A stretch of DNA of 6,715 bases from Planctomycetaceae bacterium (GTDB taxonomy: Bacteria; Planctomycetota; Planctomycetia; Pirellulales; Pirellulaceae): NCBI GenBank assembly GCA_002708345.1, contig PANG01000065.1, positions 1-6,715 on the forward strand, read 5' to 3'. The translations under genes and the position numbers were made by a program. The notes under the pieces are model-generated. The model was not told where the DNA came from. It saw only the letters and a program-made list of their open reading frames with translations, and ran no database searches. Position 1 is the stretch's first letter; the number at the start of each line of letters is the position of its first letter. Of this stretch, positions 6,518-6,715 are shown one piece after another.

Positions 6518-6715
6518 CTAACTCTCCAGGCTTCGCCACAGGTACCAACTGGCGATCGTCGCGTGCGGGTGCCAGGGCTCGGCGATCTCTTCGCTTTGCC
6601 GGCGGTCTGGCAGTTCGTCCAGGCCATAGGCCTGGCGGATTGCCGAGCGGATTCCCAGGTCGCCGTGGGGGAAAACATCCGTACGGCCCAGCGAGAACAT
6701 CAAGAACATCTGGGC
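6518..6715 (-). CDS. AlkA-like DNA-3-methyladenine glycosylase, C-terminal end (runs off right edge)
   Basis: Base-excision repair enzyme that removes alkylated purines from DNA; HhH-GPD superfamily. Only the last 65 residues are inside the window, ending at TAG 6520-6518. The reading continues to the edge without a stop and begins [21 protein letters not shown], wait-free of gaps, so the Met codons inside it are internal. The Asp of PHGDLG (fragment residue 19) sits where the family's catalytic Asp lies. The ending [18 protein letters not shown] then RSLES matches the conserved C-terminal region of bacterial 3-methyladenine glycosylase II, which is characterised by a W-x-P-x(3)-A-S-W-Y-L-W-R pattern. 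The helix-hairpin-helix is off the window. Its last codons form the right copy of the direct repeat that recurs at 4784-4817. Confidence 0.85.
   Translation of the reverse strand, partial: AQMFLMFSLGRTDVFPHGDLGIRSAIRQAYGLDELPDRRQSEEIAEPWHPHATIASWYLWRSLES
6522..6555. repeat. Right direct repeat at the 3' end of the glycosylase gene
   Basis: Intact copy of the repeat found at 4784-4817: 23 bases identical (6522-6544), then 9 of 11 identical. It encodes [10 protein letters not shown] at the C-terminus of the AlkA-like protein. The two copies bracket about 1.7 kb containing the whole DUF1501 gene and its promoter. Confidence 0.75.

Noticed and set aside
6108..6548. Minus-strand open frame of 146 codons spanning the glycosylase end and DUF1501 start
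   Set aside because: It overlaps two well-supported genes and the promoter in another frame. Its resemblance to the 4664-4951 product (PVAKPGEL) comes only from the shared DNA repeat.

Overview
The window looks like chromosomal DNA of a planctomycete (phylum Planctomycetota). The main signs are a Tat-exported DUF1501 protein, a very large Ser/Thr kinase of the layout typical of that phylum (N-terminal helical extension, kinase, one membrane helix, long TPR region), and a TonB-dependent receptor whose plug resembles planctomycete receptors. The DNA is moderately GC-rich and only some genes have a clear Shine-Dalgarno sequence. Genus cannot be set from this sequence alone.

All four recognisable genes lie on the minus strand, so the window reads from right to left. 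6715-6518 is the C-terminal end of an AlkA-like DNA-3-methyladenine glycosylase whose start lies beyond the right edge. 6517-6338 is a spacer with a possible terminator for that gene and a good sigma70-like promoter. 6337-4955 is a DUF1501 protein with a twin-arginine signal. 4954-4567 is a 388-base spacer holding a second, degraded copy of the glycosylase gene's 3' end. 4566-1087 is a 1159-residue transmembrane Ser/Thr kinase with TPR repeats. 1086-960 is a spacer with a 9-base repeat cluster and a weak promoter candidate. 959-1 is the N-terminal 319 residues of a TonB-dependent receptor that runs off the left edge.

Functionally, the kinase and receptor could form a sensing/uptake pair: both span or sit in the envelope and are adjacent on one strand. 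This is inference from position only. The DUF1501 gene appears to be its own unit, with its own promoter and no DUF1549/DUF1553 partner in view. The glycosylase is a base-excision repair enzyme with no evident link to the rest.

The most unusual structure is a 23-base perfect direct repeat (34 bases with 2 mismatches) bracketing the DUF1501 gene. One copy is the living 3' end of the glycosylase gene. The other, about 1.74 kb away, still reads as the same peptide but with Trp changed to a stop codon. This suggests insertion or duplication at the glycosylase 3' end. I saw no RNA gene, CRISPR array or transposase.
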